From Alkalimonas amylolytica (GTDB lineage: Bacteria; Pseudomonadota; Gammaproteobacteria; Enterobacterales; Alteromonadaceae): a DNA stretch of 64,000 bases. Under the pieces are notes generated by a model. It did not search any database, was not told the DNA's origin, and saw nothing but the letters and a program-made list of their open reading frames with translations. The stretch lies in contig NZ_FNRM01000005.1 of assembly GCF_900107845.1 (NCBI RefSeq), forward strand, positions 124,001 to 188,000, given 5' to 3'. Shown here piece by piece: positions 1 through 7,943 of the stretch. Position numbers and translations under genes: made by a program. Numbering within the stretch: position 1 is the stretch's first letter; the number at the start of each line of letters is the position of its first letter.

Positions 1-1580
1 AGTGTATCCGGGAAGTTGCGAAGCGTCATGTAGAAGCCATCGGAGAACTTCTCTTTGGTGCGCTCGCGGTAGGAAACACCGTAATGCATTTGGGTGATGA
101 TGCCACCGTTATCCAGCATCTGGCTGGCAGCCAGGCGGAAGGCATTCAGCTCATCATCCACGGTTGGTGTGTTCAGGAAGCCATCCTGCGCTGTATTTTG
201 CAGTGGGTTACCGTCTTCCAGGCCATACTTGTCGTTTAGCGCGGAGCTCCAGCCCCAACTACGAGGGCCGCCCAGCTGGATCAGGTTGAAGTCGCTGTAA
301 TCCAGGGTTGGTGTGAAGACTGCACCGGAGTTACCCTGGCGCAGCTCGTAGCTTAAGTTATCGCCCACACCGAAGTTATCGCCACGGCCAGTACCAGCGT
401 AGCTTTCAAAACTCCAAATCGTACGATCAACCGAGGAGTGGCTGACATCAAAGTTTAATGTCCAGTTGTCATTCAGGGTGTAATCCAGGTTCAGACCAAA
501 CGATTTCAACTTGGCATCACGGGTTTCCAGATCGTTCCGTACCACCAGGTACTCATCGCTGACTGAGCCTCGGGTGACAAAGCCAGTGGCTGGGTCAATT
601 TCCTGAGCCGAGGTGCCGCGGCCATAACCCCAGGCAAAGGGGATCTCAATACCACGCAGGATTTTTTCATCACTGAAATCAACATAGAGCGCATCGAACA
701 CCAGCTTCAGGTTATCGGTTGGCAGGGCTTCTACCACCAGCATGGCTGAGTCACGCTTCAAAGTCGAAGAGCGGACAAAAGGCTTGGCGCCACCTAAAAT
801 GGCGTATTGCTGACCATCCACTTCAAAATCCGGATAGCCCCAGGCGTTCCAGCGTTTTTCCTGGTTTGGCGAGTTCATTTTGGTGTAAGCAAAGGCAATC
901 CCAACCCGATCATCGGCGAACTGATCGATGTAGGAGAAGGTGCCACGGAAGCCAGTATCATTGCCATCCGGGTTCAGTTTGCTGTGGCCGCTTTTTTCCA
1001 TCTGGCCGTTCACCTGCACGGTACGCTCACGATTTAAAGGACGCACGGTTTGCAGATCAATCACGCCGGCGATGCCTTCTGCTTCCAGCATAGCTCCAGG
1101 GGTTTTATAAACGGTGACGCCGCTCATAATTTCAGAAGGATAAAGGTCGAACTCAACGCCACGGTTGTCACCAATCGACACCTGCTCACGGCCATTGAAA
1201 GTAGTGGCACTCTCGTTCTCACCAAAGCCACGAATGCTGACCCGGCTGGCTCGTCCATCCAGTCGTTGGGCGGTCAGACCTGGCAGACGGGCAATAGACT
1301 CGGCGATGCTGGAATCCGGTAATTTGCCGATGTCTTCGGCTGAAATCGCCTCTACGACATTGGTTGAAAAGCGCTTGGTATTAATGGATTCGACCACTGA
1401 ACGGCGGAAACCTCTAATTTCAATCACTTCCAGTTCGGCTTTTTCTCTGGCGCGCTCGCGTGCTTCGGTGGGTGACAGCCGTTCGGCTTCGGTATCGCTT
1501 TCCAGCGCGTACGCGCCAAAATGGCTGATGCCGACGGTGGCCATCGCCATGGTCAGCAAACTGAGTTTAAACTTGTTCAT
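1..1580 (-). CDS. TonB-dependent receptor, probably maltodextrin uptake (C-terminus beyond the left edge)
   Basis: Outer-membrane active transporter; only the first ~526 residues are in the window and the frame runs open to base 1. The product starts MNKFKLSLLTMAMATVGISH, a signal peptide. Next comes a TonB-box-like stretch (EVIEIRGFRRS) around residues 48-58, then the plug domain with KLPDSSIAESIARLPGL and SRVSIRGFGE, and the start of the barrel. The plug wording is that of the long (~900 residue) TonB receptors used for carbohydrate import in alteromonads, xanthomonads and Caulobacter. The start is at 1580, with a purine-rich GGGGATAAAGGGC just upstream. It is divergent from malQ, and an 18-bp perfect palindrome sits at 1682-1699 in its promoter region, like that before the alpha-amylase at 49 kb. 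Substrate assignment (maltose/maltodextrin) is inferred from this context, not from the protein itself. Confidence 0.88.
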   Translation of the reverse strand, partial: MNKFKLSLLTMAMATVGISHFGAYALESDTEAERLSPTEARERAREKAELEVIEIRGFRRSVVESINTKRFSTNVVEAISAEDIGKLPDSSIAESIARLPGLTAQRLDGRASRVSIRGFGENESATTFNGREQVSIGDNRGVEFDLYPSEIMSGVTVYKTPGAMLEAEGIAGVIDLQTVRPLNRERTVQVNGQMEKSGHSKLNPDGNDTGFRGTFSYIDQFADDRVGIAFAYTKMNSPNQEKRWNAWGYPDFEVDGQQYAILGGAKPFVRSSTLKRDSAMLVVEALPTDNLKLVFDALYVDFSDEKILRGIEIPFAWGYGRGTSAQEIDPATGFVTRGSVSDEYLVVRNDLETRDAKLKSFGLNLDYTLNDNWTLNFDVSHSSVDRTIWSFESYAGTGRGDNFGVGDNLSYELRQGNSGAVFTPTLDYSDFNLIQLGGPRSWGWSSALNDKYGLEDGNPLQNTAQDGFLNTPTVDDELNAFRLAASQMLDNGGIITQMHYGVSYRERTKEKFSDGFYMTLRNFPDT

Positions 1581-1681
1581 GCCCTTTATCCCCGTGTTGG
1601 TTTTTATATGCTTCTGCTTTTTCAGCAGCAGCTAATCCTGTCGTCCTGTTATTTATTAAACTTATTCGGGTGCAACAACAA

Positions 1682-1699
1682 TATGAATACGTATTCATA
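1682..1699. promoter_or_regulatory. Putative LacI-family (maltose-type) operator before the TonB receptor
   Basis: An 18-bp perfect palindrome, TATGAATACGTATTCATA, lies 102 bases upstream of the receptor start. A central CG flanked by inverted arms is typical of LacI-family operators. Reading on the minus strand, it is followed directly by TTGTTG and, 17 bases later, TAATAA, a possible promoter. The same core recurs at 1861-1874 and 48799-48812. No regulator gene for it is in the window. Confidence 0.65.
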
Positions 1700-1860
1700 G
1701 CGCCACTTCTGCACAAAAGTGGGGCTGATTTTTGTGCGATTGACCCCATATGGTGCACTTGTTGAATTTTTAGCCGTTGATTTGGTTGGTTTTTTGCCTG
1801 TTTAGTCATGAAGCATAGCTGGAAGTTGGTGTTTTAGCTGGTTTTTTGCCTACTCAGCAC

Positions 1861-1874
1861 TGCATACGTATGCA
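1861..1874. promoter_or_regulatory. Putative LacI-family operator before malQ
   Basis: The perfect 14-bp palindrome TGCATACGTATGCA is 113 bases upstream of the chosen malQ start. It shares the ATACGTAT core with the receptor and amylase sites. The 406-base gap between the receptor and malQ (1581-1986) holds these two sites, an inverted repeat around 1703-1721 (CCACTT/AAGTGG) and nothing else I can identify. Confidence 0.6.
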
Positions 1875-1986
1875 ATGCATTCCTTTCCGCAGCAGCCCTG
1901 TTTATGCTTGGCTCAGTAATTTTTTTTGATAAAGCCAGCCATGCGTGTTGGCTGCCAGCAAGCTGCTTTCCGGCAACAGGTGCACT

Positions 1987-4125
1987 ATGGAATTACAACA
2001 ACGTTTGGCCGAACTGGCCGGGGTTCAGGATCATTACATCAATGCCCACGGCCAACCCGAGACCATTCCGCAACAAGTGATTGCCGGGGTGTTGCTGGCG
2101 ATGGGCTATGACTTAAGTAGCGAAAAAAGCATCGCTGCCCATATTCAGCAGCTGGAAGCTGAGCACTGGCGTCATTATCTGCAGCCGGTGACGGTGGTGC
2201 AGCAGCATCAGCCTTTGCAGGTTCGGTTGCAGCAACCCAAGCAAAGCGCTCAAAGTCATTGGCGTTGGCAGGTGGATACCGAGCATGGTCAGCAATTGCA
2301 GGGCGAACTGGAGCTGCATCAGGGCGATATCGTGGAGCAAGCCGACCTGGCGGATGGTGTCTGGCTGGCATTTCACTTGCTTATTCCGGCCGAATTGGAA
2401 ACCGGTTATCACCAGCTTACATTAACTGCCGGTCAAAACCAGTTGACGCAGCGTCTCATCATCACGCCGTCGCGCTGTTTTCAGCTGCAGGATAAAGCGG
2501 TGTTTCGAAAAACCGCCGGCCCGGCCATTCAGTTGTACGCGCTGAATACCGAACACAACTGGGGCATTGGTGACTTTGGCGACTTAATCCGCTTGGCGCC
2601 TCAATTTGCTGCCGCAGGTTGCGACTTTATTGGTTTAAACCCACTGCATGCGCTTTATCCGGCCCTGCCTCAGGATTGCAGCCCGTACAGCCCGAACAGC
2701 CGTTTGTGGCTGAACAGCCTTTATGCCGATTTAACGCTGGAGCCGGAGTATCAGGCTACCGCCGTGCAGCAAGCAGTACAAAGCGTTGATTTTAAACAGC
2801 AGTTGCAGCAGTGCCGCCAGGCCGCCGATGTAGATTACGCCACGGTCAGCCGGCTGAAGCAGCGTATTACCGGTTTGATGTTTGCCCATTTTCAGCAGCA
2901 GGAACTGCAAGCCGCAACCCCCAGGGCCAAAGCCTTTCAGCGTTTTGTCGAAGACGGTGGCGATAGCCTGTACCAGCTGGTGGTGTACAAGGTGCTGCAG
3001 CAGCAGATGTTTGCCAAAGACTGGCAGATGGCCAGTTGGCAGCAATTTCCGTCCGAGTTTCAGTGGCCGCATAGCCCAGCGGTGCAGCAGTTTGCCGTGC
3101 AGCATCAGGACGCGATTCAGCAGCAGCTGTATGCGCAGTGGCTGGCCTATTGTCAGTTGGCCGCAGCTCAGCAGTCTTGCCTGCAAGCCGGTATGGCCAT
3201 TGGTTTGTACCGCGACCTGGCGGTGGGCACCAACCGCAGCAGTGCCGAGACCTGGGCCGAGCCGGAAAACTACTTTCTCAAGCTGAGTGTCGGCGCACCG
3301 GCCGATATCATGGCGCCCAAAGGCCAGGACTGGGGCTTGCCGCCCTACAATCCGGCGGCACTAAAAACCAAAGCTTATCAGCCCTTTATTGATTTACTGC
3401 AGGCCAATATGCAGCATGCCGGTGCTCTGCGCATCGATCATGTGATGGCCTTGTTGCGATTGTGGTGTACGCCGGTGGGTAAAAGTGCCACTGAGGGGGC
3501 TTATGTGCGTTTTCCGGCCGATGATTTGTTCGCAATCCTGGCATTGGAAAGCCAGCGCAACCACTGCGTGGTGATCGGAGAGGATTTGGGCACAGTGCCA
3601 GCGGAAATCAGCCGTTTGCTGGAGCAATACCAGGTACTGTCGTACCGGGTATTTTTGCTGGAACAAAAAGACAGCAGTTACCAGCACAGCGACGCCACCT
3701 ACCCAGAGCGCTCGATGGCGACGGTCACCACCCACGATATGCCAACCATGGTGGGCTACTGGCAGGAACACGATTTAGCACTGCGCCACCGGCTGGACTT
3801 GTACCCCAGTGCTGAGGTTGCTGGGCAGCTGCATCAGTTGCGCGAGCAAGAAAAGCAGATCCTGCGCCGGCAGTTTGATTTGCCCGAGGGTGACTATGCG
3901 GCCCTGATCCGCCACAGCCATCGCTTTGTCGCGGCTACGCCGGCTAAACTAATGGCCTTTCAGTTGGAAGACCTGGTACTGGTGGATACGCCGGTCAATG
4001 TACCAGGCACCAGTACCGAGTACCCGAACTGGCAGCGGCGCTTACCCGAGCCGGCTGAGCAATTACTAAAGCGCGCCGATGTGCAGCAGTTGTTGGCAGA
4101 GATCAAAGCTGCCCGGGGAAATTAA
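1987..4125 (+). CDS. malQ: 4-alpha-glucanotransferase (amylomaltase, GH77)
   Basis: Cytoplasmic enzyme that disproportionates maltodextrins by transferring alpha-1,4-glucan chains to glucose or maltose acceptors. The 712-residue product is close to E. coli MalQ (694). The GH77 fold begins after a ~150-residue N-terminal extension, at AGPAIQLYALNTEHNWGIGDF. The catalytic residues can be placed as the nucleophile Asp484 in ALRIDHVMAL, the acid/base Glu532 in IGEDLGT and the stabilising Asp584 in THDMPT. I chose ATG 1987 (MELQQRLAELAGV). An in-frame GTG at 1945 would add 14 residues that do not look like the family start. The gene is divergent from the TonB receptor and preceded by the operator at 1861-1874. 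Its stop codon overlaps that of the next, convergent gene by a few bases, leaving no room for a terminator. Confidence 0.95.
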   Translation: MELQQRLAELAGVQDHYINAHGQPETIPQQVIAGVLLAMGYDLSSEKSIAAHIQQLEAEHWRHYLQPVTVVQQHQPLQVRLQQPKQSAQSHWRWQVDTEHGQQLQGELELHQGDIVEQADLADGVWLAFHLLIPAELETGYHQLTLTAGQNQLTQRLIITPSRCFQLQDKAVFRKTAGPAIQLYALNTEHNWGIGDFGDLIRLAPQFAAAGCDFIGLNPLHALYPALPQDCSPYSPNSRLWLNSLYADLTLEPEYQATAVQQAVQSVDFKQQLQQCRQAADVDYATVSRLKQRITGLMFAHFQQQELQAATPRAKAFQRFVEDGGDSLYQLVVYKVLQQQMFAKDWQMASWQQFPSEFQWPHSPAVQQFAVQHQDAIQQQLYAQWLAYCQLAAAQQSCLQAGMAIGLYRDLAVGTNRSSAETWAEPENYFLKLSVGAPADIMAPKGQDWGLPPYNPAALKTKAYQPFIDLLQANMQHAGALRIDHVMALLRLWCTPVGKSATEGAYVRFPADDLFAILALESQRNHCVVIGEDLGTVPAEISRLLEQYQVLSYRVFLLEQKDSSYQHSDATYPERSMATVTTHDMPTMVGYWQEHDLALRHRLDLYPSAEVAGQLHQLREQEKQILRRQFDLPEGDYAALIRHSHRFVAATPAKLMAFQLEDLVLVDTPVNVPGTSTEYPNWQRRLPEPAEQLLKRADVQQLLAEIKAARGN

Positions 4126-5168
4126 TGCCGGGCAAGGGGTGCAATGGTGTCCAGGCGATGTTGCTCAAGTTGCTGTAGGTTATAGCGATAGCAATCCAGG
4201 CTACTGGAATGATTCAGCACTTTACCTACTGGGTTGTATAACCAATGATACCAGCGTAACTCCGGAAGCTGGCTTTCTCCAAGGCAGGCTAAAAGCTGGG
4301 TGGCATAATCATTAGCGGTAGCTTGCGGTAACAACAAAGGCATTACAAACCGCATTCTCAGTTGCTCATACCAGTTATCCCCCCAATGATTGAACGGTGA
4401 AGCCATAGCCTCTTTCACTAGACTGCTACGCAAAAACCATTCGCCGGCAATGGCGTTTCTCAGGCTTAATTCATCAACACTGAAGGGTTCATGCCAGGCT
4501 GAAGGAGCTAAGGCGACTTGCTGCTCCGGTTCTAACTGCGCTAACAGCATCTGGCTGAAAAAAAAATGCCTTTGCAAAGCCGCGCGGCTGATCGAAATCC
4601 CCAGCAAATGGTTGTTATGGCGAATAACCAGGCGCCAAAACTGCAGATCCTGTTGCAGTAACTGCCGTGCGGCTGTGGCATCATCGGCCTGAAGTTGTAA
4701 CCAAATATGCAGCAAGTACAGACGGTGAGCGCTCGCTAACGATTGGTATGAAGGAATTTGTGAGTGGTGTCTAAGCGGGGGTTCTTGCCAGTAGCGAAAC
4801 TGTAGCAGATGTTGGTAAAAGCCCAGCAATGCTTGGTGCTCTTCAATCAGAGTGTATACATCTGGGCTGGCTGCCGAAAGTTCGACATAGCAATCTTTAC
4901 GGTCGCATGCTGCAAACAAGGCCCTTAGTTTATCCGATACTGGCAGCAATGCTTGGGTATTGTGCCGCAAGAAATAGGAATAACCATTGATGTTATCAGC
5001 AACTGGTGCGTTCATCTGAAAAGTGCTTTGCAGTAAGTGCGCATTGGCCGAGGGTGCTTCGTCCTGCCAGTTGATTGCCAGCAGCAGCACATAAAAGCTA
5101 ACTACCAGCAGCAAGGTGCCGAGTGTCAGCCATAACAAAGCTTTGGTCAGTTTCTGCAGTAACAGCAT
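4122..5168 (-). CDS. Membrane-anchored protein of unknown function
   Basis: I do not recognise this 348-residue protein. Residues ~10-33 form one hydrophobic helix (LLWLTLGTLLLVVSFYVLLLAI) and the rest is soluble, leucine/glutamine-rich and probably helical, so a single-pass inner-membrane protein with a periplasmic domain is likely. Two cysteines close together (FAACDRKDCYVEL, ~residues 88-94) could form a disulfide. No catalytic motif stands out. It ends with a TAA overlapping the malQ stop, and its start is separated from the S9 peptidase gene behind it by a terminator. Base composition resembles the neighbours. Confidence 0.7.
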   Translation of the reverse strand: MLLLQKLTKALLWLTLGTLLLVVSFYVLLLAINWQDEAPSANAHLLQSTFQMNAPVADNINGYSYFLRHNTQALLPVSDKLRALFAACDRKDCYVELSAASPDVYTLIEEHQALLGFYQHLLQFRYWQEPPLRHHSQIPSYQSLASAHRLYLLHIWLQLQADDATAARQLLQQDLQFWRLVIRHNNHLLGISISRAALQRHFFFSQMLLAQLEPEQQVALAPSAWHEPFSVDELSLRNAIAGEWFLRSSLVKEAMASPFNHWGDNWYEQLRMRFVMPLLLPQATANDYATQLLACLGESQLPELRWYHWLYNPVGKVLNHSSSLDCYRYNLQQLEQHRLDTIAPLARH

Positions 5169-5242
5169 TTATTAATTTTGAATGCACTTTTAGATCAGAT
5201 ATTTAACAGCCTACGGCTTTTAGTAAGGGAGCGCAAATAAAA

Positions 5243-5269
5243 AAAACCAGCCGCATCAGGGCTGGTTTT
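5243..5269 (-). terminator. Rho-independent terminator of the S9 peptidase gene
   Basis: A 10-bp stem (AAAACCAGCC / GGCTGGTTTT) with a short loop is flanked by A and T runs on its two sides, so it can act in both directions. It lies 22 bases past the S9 peptidase stop on the minus strand and upstream of the unknown gene that ends at 4122. Confidence 0.85.
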
Positions 5270-5290
5270 TTATTATTTATTGGCAGTGAT

Positions 5291-7696
5291 CTAGTCGGCT
5301 GAGCGTGGCTCGGCGTTTTTGACAAATTCATCCAGCCAATTCACGGTTTCCCATAGCATATGCAGCACCGATTCGCGGGCGCGGTAGCCGTGCGACTCCA
5401 GCGGTAGCATCACCAGCCGGGTGGTGCCACCATTGCCTTTGATGGCCTGGTACAAACGCTCACTCTGCATCGGGAAGGTGCCGGAGTTGTTGTCTTCGGC
5501 GCCATGGATCAGCAGCAGCGGTGTTTTGATGTTGTGGGCATGGAAGAACGGTGACATGCGGATGTAGAGATCGGTATCGTCCCACAGGGTGCGCTGTTCG
5601 CGCTGAAAGCCAAAAGGCGTCAGACTGCGGTTGTAAGCACCACTGCGGGCAATGCCGGCGCGGAACAGGTCGGAATGCGCCAGCACATTGGCGGTCATAA
5701 AGGCACCGTACGAGTGGCCGCCAAGGGCGACCCGCTCCGGATCCGTGACGCCACGGCTCACGCCGGCTTCAATCGCTGCTTTGGAGTTCATCACCAGCTG
5801 TTCGATAAAGCTGTCGTTCGGCTCTTTATCGCCTTCACCGACGATCGGCATGGTGGCGCTGTCCAGTACCGCATAGCCCTGGGTGGCCAGAAATTGCGGG
5901 TTCCAGTAGCTGATGCGGTTAAACCGATAGGGTGAACCACTGACCTGGCCGGCAGCGGCGCTGCTGCGAAACTCGCGCGGGTAAGCCCAGATAATGGTGG
6001 GCAGTGGGCCATCGCGTTCTTTATCGTATCCGGCCGGCAGCAGCAAGGTGGCAGACATCGGCACGCCATCTTCGCGCTGATAGTGGATCATTTCCCGGCT
6101 GATACCAAGCGTATGTGGCATGGGGTGCGGCGTTTGGGTGACTGCGGTCAATGCACCGCTTTGCAAGTCACGCAGATAAAAGTCCGGTGGTGTATCCATG
6201 CTTTCACGCTGGGTCAGCAAACGGCCATCGGCGCGCAGGGTGATGGGGTATTCGTAGTAAGGCGCTTCCGAGCGCCACAGCCGTTCGGTCTCACCGCTTT
6301 GCAGCTGCATGCGATCAATAAAAGGGCGATCACCCTCATCGGAAGCACCGGCACCGGTTAACAAAATGGCGCCATCATCCAGTCGCAGTACCCGGTTGCC
6401 ATTGGCATCCTGGCGGGTCAGTGGTGTGCCTGGATCGCCGTAGCGGTCTTCGTAGGAGCGTTCCCACAGCAGCTTCGGTTCGGCGTCGGTCAGCAACCAG
6501 AGTTTTTCCTGCCGATCTTGCCACCAACGCTCCCACACCAGGCTGGTGCCATCTTCGGCACTGAGCAAACTGGCAAAACGGTACTGCATGTCCAGCAAAG
6601 GGGTGGGTTCGGCGCTAAAAGGTGCTGCCAGTTGCAGCAATTGATCGCGCGCCTCGGCCGGTTGGCGCGGGTCGCCACCGTCCTGGGCTTTGGCCCACAC
6701 CAGGGTGGCGGGCTGATCGCTGCGCCATTGGATGGCGCGGCGACTATCGACTACGGCATCAAAAGCAATCGGCAGATTGTCGGCCAGTGGCTGTTGCTCC
6801 ACGGTGTACAGCAGCTCACCACGGCGGTTCAGTACTTCGGTGGTACGGGCAAAGCGGAACATCGGTACTGCATAGGAATAAGGCTCGGTTAAGCGGGTGG
6901 TGAGCAGGTGCTGGTTGTCCGGCGCCAGTGAAAAACCTAAGTAAGGTTTGGCGTCGGTAATCACCTGAATGCGGTTGTTCAGACCGACCCTTACCAGCTG
7001 GCTAGCCATGTAGTGATTAAACAGCGCTTCATCGTGGCTGTTTTGCAGCAAATCCTGGTAGGTGCGGGCCGGTGCGGTGCGGCCACGCACTTCGGTCACC
7101 ACCGGGCCTGCCGGCACGGCTGGCTCAGCGCCGCGCTTGGGATCGACAGCCAGCAGATACACCGCCTGGCTATCGGCGGCCCATTGCAGCTCACCACCGC
7201 GGATGGCATTTACGTTGACCTTTGACCAGCGCTCAGCGTGGCCGCGTTCCACATCGACCCGCCACAACGCGGTGTGATCCTGCTCCAGTTGCAGCAGGGC
7301 CAGGTAGCGACTGTCCGGCGACCAGCTGGCTGATAGCACCCGCAGATTGCGCGGCAGGCCACGGATTGATTTGTTTTGCTGGTTAGCCAGCTCAATCAGC
7401 TGCACACCGGATAAATAGCGCGGCTGCGATGGGCCCTGATTACGTGGATTAAAACGCATGCCAGCCAGCCGGTACTCCGGCTCGGCCAAGTCGGCCAGTG
7501 ACGGCAAAGCCGGGCGTTCCAGCGACAACAACCAGCGGCCATCCGGGCTTAGGCTGGCAGCCGGTGGTGGTGGCGCATCCACAATGGCGGTGATTTCCGC
7601 GGCAGGCTCCATATAGCCAATATCAACGGCTTCCGCCCAAACGGGGTGGCTAAGGCTAATCAGCAGCCCCAGCAGAAAGAGAGAGAGTGTTTTCAT
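5291..7696 (-). CDS. S9-family peptidase (prolyl-oligopeptidase type, glutamyl-endopeptidase-like), exported
   Basis: Serine peptidase of 801 residues. A Sec signal peptide is clear (MKTLSLFLLGLLISLSHPVWA). Residues ~40-520 form a beta-propeller-like region with repeated SPDGRW / SPDSRY / WAADSQ blades. A C-terminal alpha/beta hydrolase follows. The nucleophile is Ser662 in GGHSYGA. Asp735 in HGAEDNNSG and His769 in ESHGYRA fit the remaining triad by position. The propeller plus GGHSYGAFM wording matches the S9D glutamyl-endopeptidase-like group. I chose ATG 7696 because the signal peptide starts there and AAGGG lies upstream; the frame stays open to 7822 with no signal. It probably acts in the periplasm on peptides. 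The M13 peptidase follows upstream on the same strand but is separated by a terminator and a 247-base gap. Confidence 0.92.
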   Translation of the reverse strand: MKTLSLFLLGLLISLSHPVWAEAVDIGYMEPAAEITAIVDAPPPPAASLSPDGRWLLSLERPALPSLADLAEPEYRLAGMRFNPRNQGPSQPRYLSGVQLIELANQQNKSIRGLPRNLRVLSASWSPDSRYLALLQLEQDHTALWRVDVERGHAERWSKVNVNAIRGGELQWAADSQAVYLLAVDPKRGAEPAVPAGPVVTEVRGRTAPARTYQDLLQNSHDEALFNHYMASQLVRVGLNNRIQVITDAKPYLGFSLAPDNQHLLTTRLTEPYSYAVPMFRFARTTEVLNRRGELLYTVEQQPLADNLPIAFDAVVDSRRAIQWRSDQPATLVWAKAQDGGDPRQPAEARDQLLQLAAPFSAEPTPLLDMQYRFASLLSAEDGTSLVWERWWQDRQEKLWLLTDAEPKLLWERSYEDRYGDPGTPLTRQDANGNRVLRLDDGAILLTGAGASDEGDRPFIDRMQLQSGETERLWRSEAPYYEYPITLRADGRLLTQRESMDTPPDFYLRDLQSGALTAVTQTPHPMPHTLGISREMIHYQREDGVPMSATLLLPAGYDKERDGPLPTIIWAYPREFRSSAAAGQVSGSPYRFNRISYWNPQFLATQGYAVLDSATMPIVGEGDKEPNDSFIEQLVMNSKAAIEAGVSRGVTDPERVALGGHSYGAFMTANVLAHSDLFRAGIARSGAYNRSLTPFGFQREQRTLWDDTDLYIRMSPFFHAHNIKTPLLLIHGAEDNNSGTFPMQSERLYQAIKGNGGTTRLVMLPLESHGYRARESVLHMLWETVNWLDEFVKNAEPRSAD

Positions 7697-7895
7697 CAGG
7701 CGCCCTTGAGCATTTTCATCCCTTTTTGTAACAAAAAAAAACAGCCATAGCGAGCCTGAGACGTTGATTGGTGTGGAATTCAGGATAAAGTGAAGCGAGC
7801 TGACTGCACAAACAGTAAACAACTGTGTCTTACGTTAAGTTATTGTTCATTTTTGACTTGTTAGGATGCAGTTGTTTCCAACCAAACCAATAATG

Positions 7896-7926
7896 AAAAA
7901 TGCCGGCAAAAAGCGCCGGCATTTTT
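7896..7926 (-). terminator. Rho-independent terminator of the M13 peptidase gene
   Basis: The 12-bp stem AAAAATGCCGGC / GCCGGCATTTTT has a seven-base loop and ends in a T run on either strand. It sits 18 bases beyond the M13 peptidase stop and in the promoter-side gap of the S9 peptidase gene. Confidence 0.9.
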
Positions 7927-7943
7927 TTATCGATTGGGAAGCT

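Noticed and set aside
1703-1731. Small inverted repeats near the TonB receptor promoter (CCACTT/AAGTGG and GCACAAAA/TTTTGTGC)
   Set aside because: Short, overlapping and without a T run; not distinguishable from chance.
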